DNA of 64,000 bases, taken from the NCBI RefSeq assembly GCF_014267345.1, contig NZ_JACMYD010000001.1, positions 186,001 to 250,000 on the forward strand. Reading direction: 5' to 3'. Position numbers and translations under genes: made by a program. Shown here in pieces: positions 16,219 to 25,568 of the stretch. This DNA comes from Corynebacterium sp. zg-331 (GTDB lineage Bacteria > Actinomycetota > Actinomycetes > Mycobacteriales > Mycobacteriaceae). Position 1 is the first letter of the stretch, and the number at the start of each line of letters is the position of its first letter. Under the pieces are notes generated by a model, which worked only from the letters and a program-made list of their open reading frames with translations, was not told the DNA's origin and ran no database searches.

Positions 16219-17286
16219 GTGAAGAAATCCCTCGTCGCGGCTGTGAGCGCCGCTTTTATCGCCACCGCGCAGCTGGCACCGCTGGCCGTGGCCGACGATG
16301 CCTCCCGGCTGCCGCAGCCGAACCCGGCGGGTTCGGTGCTGGACGGACATCTCTCCGAGATCAACGATAAGGGTGCTTATTTTGCGGATAAGCCCTACAC
16401 CGAGCAGGCCGCTTCGCGTGCGGTGGGCAAGATCATCAACGCCGGTTTCACGTGTTCGGGTTCCGTGATCGATACTGCTTCGCGCACCCTCGTACTCACC
16501 GCTGCACACTGCCTGGGCGATGCCAAGGGCGGCACCTGGCAGATCTCCCAGGGTACTCGCGATTCCATCGCCGCGGGCAAGACCACTTTCACCCCGGCCT
16601 TCGACGGCACGGCGGGCAGTGCCGAGCAGCGCGCCCCGCTGGGAACCTGGAAGGTGACCGACGCCCACGTCTCGGAGACCTCCGGAGTGGATGTCGCGGT
16701 ACTTGAGATTGCTCCCGATGCCGAGGGGCGCAGGATTCAAGACGTCACGGGTGCCTTTGGCATCAAGGAACTCCAGCAGGGTGAGGTGGTGCAGGCCTCC
16801 CTCATCGGTTATCCCGGGCCGGCGCCGTTCCACGGCAACTCCCAGTCCGTGTGCGTGGGCAATTACACCCTGCACGCAGGCGGCGGGAACAGCCAGATCC
16901 GTCGCATTGATGGCGAGCGCGAGTGCTGGGTGGGTGGAGGCTCCAGCGGCGGTCCCTACGCCACCACCAGCAGCAACCCTGCGCTGGCCGGTGAGATTAT
17001 CACCGTGCTGAACTCCAACGGTGGCGGAAACATCGCCCCGGTGATGCCGGAATTGCTGCGTGCCGCCCAGGGCGATCTCCCGCCGGAGACGACTCCCGCC
17101 GAGGCGAACCCGCAACGGCCGGCCGAGCCCTCTGTCCCCGCTGAGCCGACGGTCGAGCAGCCTTCCACCGATGACGCCGCGCCGCAGGCCCCGATTAAGG
17201 GCATCGACCCGGCTCAGTTCGAGAACCAGCCGCAGGTTCCGGTGAAGGGCATCGACCCCGCGACGCTGAATAGCGTGGCTAGCTAG
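16219..17286 (+). CDS. Secreted trypsin-like serine protease
   Basis: 355 aa from GTG 16219 with AGGAAGGA upstream. Signal peptide MKKSLVAAVSAAFIATAQLAPLAVA. S1 family triad visible: His in VLTAAHCLG, Asp in TSGVDVAVLEI, Ser in GGGSSGGPY; paired cysteines near the His and Ser are consistent with an extracellular fold. After the catalytic domain a Pro/Glu-rich linker leads to a duplicated C-terminal motif, APIKGIDPAQF and VPVKGIDPATL, 20 residues apart, with no anchor or LPxTG. Likely an exported housekeeping or host-active protease; substrate unknown. A 366-aa open frame on the opposite strand is only its shadow. Confidence 0.9.
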   Translation: MKKSLVAAVSAAFIATAQLAPLAVADDASRLPQPNPAGSVLDGHLSEINDKGAYFADKPYTEQAASRAVGKIINAGFTCSGSVIDTASRTLVLTAAHCLGDAKGGTWQISQGTRDSIAAGKTTFTPAFDGTAGSAEQRAPLGTWKVTDAHVSETSGVDVAVLEIAPDAEGRRIQDVTGAFGIKELQQGEVVQASLIGYPGPAPFHGNSQSVCVGNYTLHAGGGNSQIRRIDGERECWVGGGSSGGPYATTSSNPALAGEIITVLNSNGGGNIAPVMPELLRAAQGDLPPETTPAEANPQRPAEPSVPAEPTVEQPSTDDAAPQAPIKGIDPAQFENQPQVPVKGIDPATLNSVAS

Positions 17287-17328
17287 GGACAAGAAAGATC
17301 GGCCCCGGTTTGCGATGACGAGCCGGGG

Positions 17329-17862
17329 CTATTGTATTTCTTTTTCCATGAGGACATCGCGTTGGGGGTCGTCGCCCACGAGGAAGGTGTGCTCTCCCAC
17401 CTCGTGGAAGCCCAGGGCGCGGTAGAATGCTGCGGCCGCAGCGTTGCGTTCCCACACCCCGAGCCAGATGTAGCGCTTGTGGCTTATGCGCGCCCAGTGC
17501 TCGGCAACGGTGTAGAGCACTGTGCCCAGGCCTTTGCGCTTATGGGCGGAACGGATATAGATGCGCTCTATTTCCAGACGCTGCTCGCCCTTTGGTTCGG
17601 ATTGAGCCTCGCCGGTATTGATCTTGAGGTATCCGGCGGGCCGGGAGTCGTCATCGGCGTAGAGGAAAAAGAAGCGCGATTCCGGGTGCCGGATCTCGGA
17701 GCGCAGCTTATCGGGATGATAGGCGCTCTCTAAATAGGATTGCATGTTCTCTGCATCGTTATACGGTGCGAAGGTCTCCACAAAGGTGTCTATGCTGATC
17801 TCTTGAAGCTGTGCCCATTGGGCTTCCTCGACCTGGACAACGCGATGGTCGGAGGCGGGCAT
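17329..17862 (-). CDS. GNAT family N-acetyltransferase
   Basis: 177 aa. The acetyl-CoA binding motif A is clear: IYIRSAHKRKGLGTVLYTVAEHWA, followed by motif B WLGVWERNAAAAAFYRALGFHEVGE. The N-terminal half (STDTFVETFAPYN-like region, FFFLYADDDSRPAGYLKIN) resembles PaiA-type polyamine acetyltransferases, but substrate assignment is an inference. ATG at 17862 overlaps nothing; the MFS gene is divergent 92 bases away, an arrangement often seen for exporters with a modifying enzyme. Confidence 0.88.
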   Translation of the reverse strand: MPASDHRVVQVEEAQWAQLQEISIDTFVETFAPYNDAENMQSYLESAYHPDKLRSEIRHPESRFFFLYADDDSRPAGYLKINTGEAQSEPKGEQRLEIERIYIRSAHKRKGLGTVLYTVAEHWARISHKRYIWLGVWERNAAAAAFYRALGFHEVGEHTFLVGDDPQRDVLMEKEIQ

Positions 17863-17954
17863 GGTGTCTCCTTGCTTGGCGAGCTGTGGCGGATAATATT
17901 TTCTGTCACTTTACTCCATGGGGGAGTACTGTGGCCTCTCATGAGGAAGGGCTG

Positions 17955-19155
17955 ATGAGTGAGACAAGGAACACCGCGGGGGCGCCTGTCCGCGTAGCGC
18001 TCGTGATGCTGGGTATGAGCGCCCTACTCAATATGTATTCCACCCAGCCTATTTTGGCCGATGTGGCCCGGTGGGCGGGCACGGATGTCCGTGGCGCCGC
18101 ATGGACGGTGAGTGCTACCACGGTGGGCGTGGCGCTCGTGGCACCGTGGGCGGGGATGATCTCGGACCGTCATGGGAGACTCAGGATTATCCTGGCGGCC
18201 CTGATGGCTATGACCCTGCTCAGCCTCGGTGGGCTGTTTGCTTGGAACCTGCCTGCGCTCCTGGTTTTGCGGGTGGCTCAGGGCATGTGCTGTCCGTTTA
18301 TCTTTGCGGTGGTGGTGGCCTACGTGGGAGAGGAATACGAGCCTGCCGTGGCCTCCCGCCTCAACGCGCTCTACGTGGCCGGCACGGCACTGGGAGGTTT
18401 CTTCGGCCGCATGTCTGCCGCGGTGATCGTGGAATACAGCGGACAGTGGAGGCTGTCCTTTCTCGGCAACGCCGCGATTCTCCTCGCCACGTGGGCAGTG
18501 GTGAGGTCCTGTCTGCCGGCGGAGAGATCGTTCGTGTCGCGATCACGAGTCAAGGCGGAAACCCGAGGAGGACGCCTTCATACTCACCTTCGGCTTATCG
18601 CCACGGTCGTGCTCGGGGCAACGCTGCTGTTCCAGCAGGTAGCTTCCTTTACCTTCGCTGTCCTGACGCTGGCGGGTCCACCCTTTTTTCTTTCCACGGG
18701 GGCCGTGGGCATGATCTTCGTGGTCTTTCTTGTGCCCATGCTCAGCACGCCGCTGAGCGCACGGCTCATGCACCGCTGGGGACAGACGAGGATCTTTGTG
18801 TTATCGCAAAGCTTGAGTGCGCTGGGAATGGTGGTGAGTATGATTCCCACGGTACCCACGATGCTGATGGGCTTGACCGTCTCCTGCGCAGGTATGTTCG
18901 CGGGGCAGTCCGCGGCGACGGCGATGGGCAGGAAGGCTGGCTCCGCAGTCGCGTTCGGCAGCGGTGGGCTTCTACCTCTCCGGATACTATGCGGGCGGTG
19001 CGGTGGGTGCGGTGGCTCCAGTGGGCGTCTATCTCGATCACGGATGGAATGCAGTGGCGGGCACGATCCTGGTTGTGGTGTGTTGCGGCACCGCGCTGGG
19101 CCTGTGGGCGTGGCGCGGTCAGCGTCGTGCGCCTTTGCTCGCCCTCGCCGAGTAA
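17955..19155 (+). pseudogene. MFS transporter (YnfM/AraJ-like), frameshifted
   Basis: ATG 17955 has GAGGAAGG five bases upstream. The frame encodes eleven or so membrane segments of a 12-TM drug/metabolite exporter (GMISDRHGRLRIILAAL is the loop 2-3 MFS signature). The family C-terminus (GRLAPQSRSAAVGFYLSGYYAGGAVG and the last helix to ALAE) is in another frame, +1 relative to the start. The switch falls at about 18924-18930: removing one G from the GGG after ATG 18924 restores a continuous protein ending at 19155. In the sequence as given, the frame instead runs on to 19247 as nonsense. Either a real inactivating frameshift or a sequencing error; otherwise the gene looks intact. Confidence 0.85.
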
Positions 19156-19213
19156 GAGAGGTGAGCTCGGTGAGCGCCGGGCACGGATGTGCGCATGGCA
19201 CCCTGCACAGCGC

Positions 19214-19235
19214 AAAACCCCACCCTCAGGTGGGG
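19214..19235 (-). terminator. glnA1 terminator
   Basis: Stem CCCCACC/GGTGGGG with a four-base loop just downstream of the glnA1 stop; on the minus strand it is followed by TTTT. Confidence 0.75.
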
Positions 19236-19250
19236 CATAGGCGCTAAAAT

Positions 19251-20687
19251 TTAGCAGTCATAGTACATTTCAAATTCCAGCGGGGTGGGGCGCAGCCGAG
19301 CCGGGGTGATCTCGTTGTCGTGCTTGTACTGGATGTAGGTCTCGATGAGATCTTCGGTGAACACGTCGCCCTCGGTAAGGAATTCGTTGTCTGCCTCCAG
19401 GGCTCGCAGGGAGGCCTCCAACGAGGTGGGGGCCTGCGGGATGGAGGCGGCTTCCTCCGGGGGCAGCTCGTAGAGATCCTTGTCCACCGGCGCGTGCGGC
19501 TCGATGCGATTCTTGATGCCGTCGAGGCCGGCGAGCATCATGGCGGCCAGGCCGAGATAGGGGTTGCCGCTGGGATCCGGGGCGCGGAACTCGATGCGCT
19601 TGGCCTTGGGGTTCGACCCGGTGATGGGGATGCGCACGGCCGCCGAGCGGTTGCGCTGGGAGTAGACGAGATTGATCGGGGCTTCGAAGCCGGGCACCAG
19701 ACGGTGGTAGGAGTTCAGGGTGGGGTTGGTGAAGGCCAGCACGGCGCCCGCGTGGTGTAGGATGCCACCGATGTAGTAGCGGGCAATGTCGGAGAGCCCG
19801 GCATAGCCGGATTCGTCGTGGAAGAGGGGCTTGCCCTCCTTCCACAACGACTGGTGGGCATGCATGCCGGAGCCGTTGTCCCCGGCCAGAGGCTTGGGCA
19901 TGAACGTGACGCTCTTGCCCTCCAAGGCGGCGGTGTTTTTAATGATGTACTTAAAGGTCTGCAGATCGTCGGCGGCGTGAAGCAGCGTGTTGAACTTGTA
20001 GTTGATTTCTTGCTGGCCGCCGGTGCCGACCTCGTGGTGGAAGCGTTCGATCTCGAAGCCGGATTCCGTCAGGGTGCGCACCATGCGGTCGCGCAGTTCC
20101 ACTGTCTGGTCGTAGGGCGCCACCGGGAAGTAGCCGCCCTTGAGCCGGTTCTTGTAGCCGGTGTTGGGGGAGCCATCGAAGTTGTCCGGTTCGCCGCGAT
20201 TCCACCATCCTTCGTTCGAGTCCAGCTCGTAGAAAGCCTGATTGGTTTCGGCGCTGTAGCGAACGGAGTCGAAGACGTAAAATTCGGCCTCCAGGCCAAA
20301 GCTACAGGTATCCGCGATGCCGGTGGAGGCAAGGTATTCTTCCGCCTTGCGGGCCACGTTGCGGGGATCGCGGGAGAATGGTTCGCGGGTGAAGGGGTCG
20401 TGCACGAAAAACTTCATGTTGAGCGTCTTGGTGCTGCGGAAGGGATCGATCTGGGCGGTGGCGAGATCGGGCAGGAGATTCATGTCCGATTCGTCGATGG
20501 TGGTGAAGCCGCGGATTGAGGAGCCGTCGAAGGCCAGGCCCTCGTCGAGGGCATCCTCGTCGAGGGCGCTGGCGGGAATGGAGAAGTGTTGTTCGGTTCC
20601 GGGGACGTCAGTAAAGCGCACGTCGATGAACTCCACCCCCTCGTCCTTGATGTAGGTGAGTAGTTCCTCGTGGGAGGTGAAAGCCAT
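19251..20687 (-). CDS. glnA1: Glutamine synthetase GlnA1 (type I beta, adenylylatable)
   Basis: 478 aa. Main ammonium-assimilating glutamine synthetase. All family blocks are present: [55 protein letters not shown] and [21 protein letters not shown]. The adenylylation site is intact, DLYELPPEE with Tyr406, so it should be the substrate of GlnE encoded at 6723-9824. ATG 20687 is preceded by AGGAG six bases upstream. The upstream region carries a 24-bp near-perfect palindrome that overlaps a potential -10 element, implying repression. The gene is monocistronic, with its own terminator, and divergent from the RDD gene. Confidence 0.97.
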   Translation of the reverse strand: MAFTSHEELLTYIKDEGVEFIDVRFTDVPGTEQHFSIPASALDEDALDEGLAFDGSSIRGFTTIDESDMNLLPDLATAQIDPFRSTKTLNMKFFVHDPFTREPFSRDPRNVARKAEEYLASTGIADTCSFGLEAEFYVFDSVRYSAETNQAFYELDSNEGWWNRGEPDNFDGSPNTGYKNRLKGGYFPVAPYDQTVELRDRMVRTLTESGFEIERFHHEVGTGGQQEINYKFNTLLHAADDLQTFKYIIKNTAALEGKSVTFMPKPLAGDNGSGMHAHQSLWKEGKPLFHDESGYAGLSDIARYYIGGILHHAGAVLAFTNPTLNSYHRLVPGFEAPINLVYSQRNRSAAVRIPITGSNPKAKRIEFRAPDPSGNPYLGLAAMMLAGLDGIKNRIEPHAPVDKDLYELPPEEAASIPQAPTSLEASLRALEADNEFLTEGDVFTEDLIETYIQYKHDNEITPARLRPTPLEFEMYYDC

Positions 20688-20731
20688 GGTTTGCTCCTGG
20701 GATCCTCGCGGCTAGGGTATGGCATGCCAGT

Positions 20732-20755
20732 GTAGCGCTATAACTATAGTGCTAC
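20732..20755. promoter_or_regulatory. 24-bp palindromic operator between glnA1 and the RDD gene
   Basis: Arms GTAGCGCTATAA and CTATAGTGCTAC pair with a single symmetric mismatch (20737 against 20750). It includes TATAGT/TATAAC -10-like elements on both strands. The CTAT/ATAG half-sites resemble those of AmtR, the TetR-type nitrogen regulator of corynebacteria, but the spacing between them is four bases rather than six, so AmtR binding is an inference only. Confidence 0.6.
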
Positions 20756-20804
20756 CAAAAACTCATGCCACCAAACACCTTGTAGTGTACCGCGTTTCGT
20801 GCGA

Positions 20805-20810
20805 TAGATT
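20805..20810 (+). promoter_or_regulatory. -10 box, leaderless RDD gene
   Basis: TAGATT, six bases, then ATG 20817 with no Shine-Dalgarno sequence. Confidence 0.6.
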
Positions 20811-20816
20811 GAGCGT

Positions 20817-21290
20817 ATGGACAATCCCAAGAGAAGCTGGCTTGATGGTCCCCAGATCCCTTCGCAGTTCGACGGCCCCGGGGGACCAGGCGCCTATCCC
20901 GGAGCTAACCTGGGGCTTCCCCGCAGCGGCCCCGGGTCGCTAGGCACGGTGGCTCGCCGCGCCGGAGGGGTGTTCATTGATTGGGTTATCGCCTGGACCA
21001 TCGCCGGGTTTGTTCACTTGTTCACCCATGCCCTGGGAGGGGTGGGGACCATGACGTACCTGTTCTTTGCTCTGATAGGCATCCTGACCGGTTGGCTCTT
21101 TGCCCGCACCCCGGGCCAGGCGATCCTTGGGATGGGAATTGCGCGTATCGATGCTACCGCGCGCGTGGGTCTGTGGCGCGCCGTGGTGCGCACCCTGCTG
21201 ACCTGCCTGATCTTTCCCGCGGCCCTGGTGGATTCCGATGGCCGCGGCATGCACGACCGGGCCACCGGAACGGCTGTCATCAGGGCCTAG
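20817..21290 (+). CDS. RDD family membrane protein
   Basis: 157 aa. Family signature RRAGGVFIDWVIAWTIAGF with the Arg and Asp of the first helix, a second hydrophobic pair (GVGTMTYLFFALIGILTGWLFA), and the downstream RTPGQAILGMGIARID plus GLWRAVVRTLLTCLIFPAALVD and final RGMHDRATGTAVIRA. RDD proteins are small integral membrane proteins with roles in ion exchange or stress in some bacteria; the function here is not known. The N-terminal 40 residues are Pro/Gly-rich and cytoplasmic. The locus (between glnA1 and lipA) matches Rv2219. Converges on the DUF4191 gene with four bases between stops. Confidence 0.9.
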   Translation: MDNPKRSWLDGPQIPSQFDGPGGPGAYPGANLGLPRSGPGSLGTVARRAGGVFIDWVIAWTIAGFVHLFTHALGGVGTMTYLFFALIGILTGWLFARTPGQAILGMGIARIDATARVGLWRAVVRTLLTCLIFPAALVDSDGRGMHDRATGTAVIRA

Positions 21291-21294
21291 AACC

Positions 21295-22080
21295 CTACTG
21301 ACCCTTGTGGGAGCGCTCCGCGGAGCGCCGGGCTCGACGATTGAGCCCAGAGACCTTCGCCCCCTTGGGCAGTGGCCCCTTGGGCATCCCCGCCGGGGTA
21401 TTTGCCACGGAGTTGTCCATGGCTTCGATCTTGGCGTTGATGGGGTAGACGTCATTCTTCTTGTAGTTGCGTGGCAGTTTCAACAGCTCCCTCTGCAGGC
21501 GCCTGAGGGGAACCTCACCCTCGCCGTCACCGGCATAGATCTCGTAGATCGGCACCCCGGCGACCAATCGACTGAGGCGCTTCTTCTGCTGCTCCATGAT
21601 GGGCCGCACGCGATGCCGGGCCCCTTCTCCCACAAGCACGATGCCGGGCACCCCCACCACGCGGTGCACGGCATCCATCTGCGTCGTGGCGCCCACGGCG
21701 GTTTTGGTGAACCACACCACGCCCACGGTGTTGCGCATGTTCTCCAAGGCCCATCCCGCAGCCCCGGGGGTATCCCCGGCCTGCTCGTACATCGATGATT
21801 CGATGCGTCGAGAAAAGATCCACATGGCCGCCACGACGCCCAGCAGCAGGCCGAAGGGCAGCATGAACCATTGGCCGCCAAAGAGCATGCCGATGAGGAA
21901 GAACACCAGGGACAGGCCCACCACGGCGGCGAGCATGAGGGGAATGAGGGCCTTGTCCTGCTTGCGCTGGAGGTTAAACGCCTGCCAGATCTGCGAGTAA
22001 TTCTGCTTCCGCTTGGCGCGCTTGGCCGCGCGTTCTTCCTTCTTGGCCGCTTTCGCAGCCTGCTTCTTCGGATCAGCCAT
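21295..22080 (-). CDS. DUF4191 membrane protein
   Basis: 261 aa. Lys/Ala-rich cytoplasmic N-terminus (ADPKKQAAKAAKKEERAAKRAKRK), two membrane helices (ALIPLMLAAVVGLSLVFFLIGMLFG and WFMLPFGLLLGVVAAMWIFS), then a soluble domain with ENMRNTVGVVWFTKTAVGATTQMDAVHRVVGVPGIVLVGEGARHRV. This order is the actinobacterial DUF4191 family (Rv2219A/Rv2218 neighbourhood); function unknown. Start at ATG 22080 is supported by a -10 element seven bases before it. It follows lipA by 46 bases on the same strand but has its own promoter. Confidence 0.85.
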   Translation of the reverse strand: MADPKKQAAKAAKKEERAAKRAKRKQNYSQIWQAFNLQRKQDKALIPLMLAAVVGLSLVFFLIGMLFGGQWFMLPFGLLLGVVAAMWIFSRRIESSMYEQAGDTPGAAGWALENMRNTVGVVWFTKTAVGATTQMDAVHRVVGVPGIVLVGEGARHRVRPIMEQQKKRLSRLVAGVPIYEIYAGDGEGEVPLRRLQRELLKLPRNYKKNDVYPINAKIEAMDNSVANTPAGMPKGPLPKGAKVSGLNRRARRSAERSHKGQ

Positions 22081-22087
22081 GCCCCTC

Positions 22088-22093
22088 ATGATA
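22088..22093 (-). promoter_or_regulatory. -10 box, leaderless DUF4191 gene
   Basis: On the minus strand TATCAT, seven bases, then ATG 22080. Confidence 0.45.
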
Positions 22094-22126
22094 GGGGATA
22101 GCCGATTCGAAGGGATAAGCGCTCGC

Positions 22127-23179
22127 TTAGCGTGCCAGGGCCGATACCACCGGGGTTTCCTGGGACGGGCCGTACTTGGCCAGCAAGGTTGAGGCCTCCT
22201 GGGCGGTGGAACCCTGGGAAGTCTGCGCCAGGTGGGCGAGATTCTCCGGTAGCTCCATGCCACGCGCCGCCATCGCCTGGGCGTACAGGCGCCCGGCGCG
22301 GTAGGAGGAGCGCACCAAAGGCCCGGACATGACGGCGCCAAAGCCCATTTCCTCGGCCGCGGTGGCGTATTCCACGAATTCCTCGGGCTTCACCCAGCGG
22401 TCGATGGGGTGGTACATGGGGCCAGGACGCAGGTACTGGGTGATGGTGATGATGTCGCAGCCCGCCTCGTGCAGATCCGCCAGGGCCTCCATGACCTCGT
22501 CCTGGGTTTCGCCCATACCCAGGATGAGGTTGGATTTGGTGATCAGGCCAAAATCGCGTGCCTGGCGGATCACGTCTAGGGAACGGTCGTAGCGGAAGGC
22601 GGGGCGGATGCGCCGGAAAATACGCGGCACTGTCTCCACGTTGTGTGCAAAGACTTCGGGGCGGGACTCAAAGACTTCCTGAAGCAGATCGGGCTTCCCG
22701 GAGAAGTCCGGTACCAGATTTTCCACGCCGGTGTGCGGGTTGAGCCGGTGGATCTGACGCACCACCTCGGCGTAGAGCCAGGCCCCCTCGTCGTCGAGGT
22801 CGTCGCGGGTTACGCCGGTGATGGTGGAATAGTGCAGGCCCATCTCGCTGACGGATTCCGCCACTCGGCGTGGCTCGTCCACGTCCAGGGGCTCGGGGCG
22901 CGCGGAATTGATCTGGCAGAAGTCGCATCGGCGCGAACAATTGGCGCCGCCGATGAGGAAGGTGGCCTCGCGGGATTCCCAACACTCGTGGATATTGGGG
23001 CATCCGGCCTCCTGACACACGGTGTGGAGGGAGGCACCGGAGACACGTTTTTTCATGTCCTGGTATTCCGGGCCATTTTTCACCTGGTTCCGGATCCAGC
23101 GCGGTTTGTGCTCGATGGGAGTCTGTGCATTGCGCTTTTCAATGCGCAGTAACTTACGGCCTTCAGGTGCGATAGTCAC
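22127..23179 (-). CDS. lipA: Lipoyl synthase
   Basis: 350 aa. Radical SAM enzyme inserting two sulfurs into octanoyl groups on lipoyl domains. Auxiliary cluster cysteines in [12 protein letters not shown] and radical SAM cysteines in CSRRCDFC are intact; the C-terminal [12 protein letters not shown] serine ligand motif is present. Start at GTG 23179 ([11 protein letters not shown]) is chosen because corynebacterial LipA begins there and AAGGTGA lies five bases upstream; the frame is open further to 23278, overlapping lipB. Follows lipB by 52 bases, probably cotranscribed. Confidence 0.96.
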   Translation of the reverse strand: MTIAPEGRKLLRIEKRNAQTPIEHKPRWIRNQVKNGPEYQDMKKRVSGASLHTVCQEAGCPNIHECWESREATFLIGGANCSRRCDFCQINSARPEPLDVDEPRRVAESVSEMGLHYSTITGVTRDDLDDEGAWLYAEVVRQIHRLNPHTGVENLVPDFSGKPDLLQEVFESRPEVFAHNVETVPRIFRRIRPAFRYDRSLDVIRQARDFGLITKSNLILGMGETQDEVMEALADLHEAGCDIITITQYLRPGPMYHPIDRWVKPEEFVEYATAAEEMGFGAVMSGPLVRSSYRAGRLYAQAMAARGMELPENLAHLAQTSQGSTAQEASTLLAKYGPSQETPVVSALAR

Positions 23180-23231
23180 AAGCGTCACCTTACCGGTGTT
23201 GCTCGCTGTGGGGTAAAAATAAAGATCGACG

Positions 23232-23987
23232 TCAGCGCCTGTTGGGTAATCCCTTGGTGGGATCGGGTGCGGAACCAAAGGAATGATCGGCGACGGTGAG
23301 CCGGCCCGCCAGCGCCTCGGAGAGGGAATCCACCAGGGAATCGGCCATCTCTTCGGTGCTGACCTCGCGGTGTAACTCCCGGGACATCGTGGTCACCCCG
23401 GCGTCGGTGATGCCGCAGGCAACGATGTGTTGATAATAATCCAGGGTATTGGAGCAATTGAGGGAAATGCCGTGCATGGTCACCCCGTGGGTAATGCGGA
23501 TGCCGATGGCAGCGACCTTGCGATCCGGCTGCACCCCGGAGGCGGGAACCCACACGCCGGAGCGGCCGTCGATGCGCCCCGCATCGGTGAGGCCCGCGCG
23601 GCGCACCGCCTGGATGATGGCCTCCTCCAGCCGGCGCACGTAGTCCACCACGTCCACCGGATCCGCCAGGGCAATGATGGGATAGATCACCAGCTGGCCA
23701 CGGCCGTGCCAGGTGATGCGGCCGCCCCGGTCTACGTCGATCACGGGCAGGCCGTTGGTGGGCCGATCCTCCGGCTGGGTGCGCTTGCCGGCCGTGTATA
23801 CGTTGGGGTGTTCCAGCACGAGGACGGTATCGCCCACCTCCCCTCGATAGCGCCGCGCGGCGAGGTCGGCTTGGAGATCCCAGGCTTCTTGGTAATCCAC
23901 CACGCCGAGGCAGCGGATGTCTAGGGGAGTATCGGCAGCGCGAATGGAACGGTGGGCGGGGAAAAAGGGGACTCGGGGGGCAGTCAT
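23232..23987 (-). CDS. lipB: Octanoyl-[carrier protein]:protein octanoyltransferase
   Basis: 251 aa. Transfers octanoate from acyl carrier protein to lipoyl domains (GcvH and E2), the step before LipA. Family motifs: [18 protein letters not shown], the active-site Lys in [20 protein letters not shown], and the nucleophilic Cys in [17 protein letters not shown] 23987 has GGAG five bases upstream. Lies between gcvH and lipA on the same strand, with gaps of 27 and 52 bases. Confidence 0.96.
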   Translation of the reverse strand: MTAPRVPFFPAHRSIRAADTPLDIRCLGVVDYQEAWDLQADLAARRYRGEVGDTVLVLEHPNVYTAGKRTQPEDRPTNGLPVIDVDRGGRITWHGRGQLVIYPIIALADPVDVVDYVRRLEEAIIQAVRRAGLTDAGRIDGRSGVWVPASGVQPDRKVAAIGIRITHGVTMHGISLNCSNTLDYYQHIVACGITDAGVTTMSRELHREVSTEEMADSLVDSLSEALAGRLTVADHSFGSAPDPTKGLPNRR

Positions 23988-24014
23988 AGTGGCTCCATCA
24001 TAGCCCCCTGTTGG

Positions 24015-24407
24015 CTACTCCACGCCGTTGGCGGCAGCGTAGTCCGCCGCGGTGAGAAGCTCTCCCACCTCGGTGACCTCTACCTCATAGAGCCAGCCGG
24101 CGCCGAAGGGATCCTCGTTGAGGATCTCGTAGTTATCTTCGATCTCCTCGTTGATGGCGGTGACGGTGCCGCTGACAGGGGCGTAGAGATCGGAGACGGA
24201 CTTGGTGGATTCCACCTCGCCGCAGGGCTCGCCAGCGGTCACGGTGTCGCCGACCTCGGGTAGCTCGGCAAAGACCACCTCGCCGAGGCGTTCTGTGGCC
24301 ACGGAGGTGATCCCTACCCGTACGGTCGCGCCCACCGCCTTATCGGCGGTGGAGTTGATCCACTCGTGCTCGTCGGAGTAGGAGAAGGAATCGGGAAGGG
24401 TAGTCAT
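24015..24407 (-). CDS. gcvH: Glycine cleavage system H protein
   Basis: 130 aa. Lipoyl carrier shuttling the aminomethyl group between GcvP and GcvT. The lipoyl lysine lies in EVESTKSVSDLYAPVSG; DEHEWI and GITSVATERLGEVVFAELPEVGD are typical. ATG 24407 is preceded by AAAGGAG. Placed directly between gcvT and lipB, so the carrier and the enzyme that octanoylates it are neighbours. Confidence 0.97.
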   Translation of the reverse strand: MTTLPDSFSYSDEHEWINSTADKAVGATVRVGITSVATERLGEVVFAELPEVGDTVTAGEPCGEVESTKSVSDLYAPVSGTVTAINEEIEDNYEILNEDPFGAGWLYEVEVTEVGELLTAADYAAANGVE

Positions 24408-24446
24408 GAGGGGCTCCTTTCGTGCAGTGAGAGATTGGGAGTGAGT

Positions 24447-25568
24447 TTATCGGGAACGCCGGTAAAACGGCGTCTCCACGACGTGGAAGGGGTAGTGCTT
24501 GCCTCGAATATCCACGGTGAGCTCCGCGCCGGGGGTGGCCAGTGTGCGATCCACGTAGGCCAGCGCGATGGGATGCCCGAGAGTCGGGGAGGGCTGCCCG
24601 GAGGTCACCACGCCGATCTCGGAGCCCTCCGGGGAGAGTACGGCGGCCCCCGCCCTGGCGGCCCGCTTACCCTCGGAAGCCAGGCCCACGAGGATTCGGA
24701 CTGGTTGTTCCACGGTGCTCAACGCCTCCCGGCCTACGAAATCTCCCGATTTTTTCTTAGAGATGAGCACCCCCAGCCCGGCGTCGATCGGGGTGATGTT
24801 CACGGAGAGTTCGTTGCCGTAGAGCGGCATGGCGGCCTCGAGTCGGAGGGAATCGCGCGCGGCCAGGCCTGCGGGGCGAAGATCATGGGGTCGTCCGGCC
24901 TCCACCGCGGCGGCCCAAAGCGTGGAGGCGGTGGCGTTGGGGGTAAAGAGCTCGAAACCGTCCTCGCCGGTGTAACCGGTGCGGGCCACAAGTACGTTGG
25001 GGATCCCGGCGACCTCGGTGGAGAAGGCCGCGTAGTACTTCAGCGCGTGCAGGGTCTCGTGATCCTGCTGCGCAAGGAGAGTGCGGACGATCTCCTCGGC
25101 CTGGGGGCCCTGGACGGCGATCAGCGCGGTCTGCGTGGATTCGTCGGCCAGTGTGACGTCAAAGTCCTCGGCGCGCTCGTGCAGCGCGGCCACCACCGTG
25201 TCAGTATTAGAGGCGTTGGGCACCACCAGGAACTCGTCGTCGCCTAGCCGATAGGTGATGAGGTCATCGAGGATGCCCCCGTCGGGGCGTACGATCATGG
25301 AATACTTGGCACGTCCCACGGCGAGCGCGGAGAGCTGGGAGACTAGGGCGTAGTCAAGGAACTCCGCGGCCTGCGGGCCGGTAACACGTACCTCGCCCAT
25401 GTGGGAGAGATCGAAAAGGCCGGCACTCGTGCGCACGGCGCGGTGTTCATCGAGCTCCTTGCCGTACTTCAGGGGCATCGACCACTGCCCAAAGGGGGTA
25501 AAAGAAGCTCCTAGGACCTCGTGCTCGGCGTGCAGTGGGGAGCGGCGCAGGGATTCGGAATTAGACAT
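24447..25568 (-). CDS. gcvT: Glycine cleavage system T protein (aminomethyltransferase)
   Basis: 373 aa. Transfers the methylene from GcvH-bound intermediate to tetrahydrofolate. Markers: LFDLSHMGEVRVTGPQA, MIVRPDGGILDDLITYRLG, RTGYTGEDGFELF and the C-terminal GVVTSGQPSPTLGHPIALAYV. ATG 25568 overlaps the end of gcvP by eight bases and has GGAGG seven bases upstream, so translational coupling is likely. A longer frame to 25751 is the shadow of gcvP. Confidence 0.97.
   Translation of the reverse strand: MSNSESLRRSPLHAEHEVLGASFTPFGQWSMPLKYGKELDEHRAVRTSAGLFDLSHMGEVRVTGPQAAEFLDYALVSQLSALAVGRAKYSMIVRPDGGILDDLITYRLGDDEFLVVPNASNTDTVVAALHERAEDFDVTLADESTQTALIAVQGPQAEEIVRTLLAQQDHETLHALKYYAAFSTEVAGIPNVLVARTGYTGEDGFELFTPNATASTLWAAAVEAGRPHDLRPAGLAARDSLRLEAAMPLYGNELSVNITPIDAGLGVLISKKKSGDFVGREALSTVEQPVRILVGLASEGKRAARAGAAVLSPEGSEIGVVTSGQPSPTLGHPIALAYVDRTLATPGAELTVDIRGKHYPFHVVETPFYRRSR

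Noticed and set aside
16192..17292. 366-codon open frame on the minus strand
   Set aside because: It is antisense to the trypsin-like protease, whose triad and signal peptide are intact; the minus product is Gly/Arg/His-rich without recognisable motifs.
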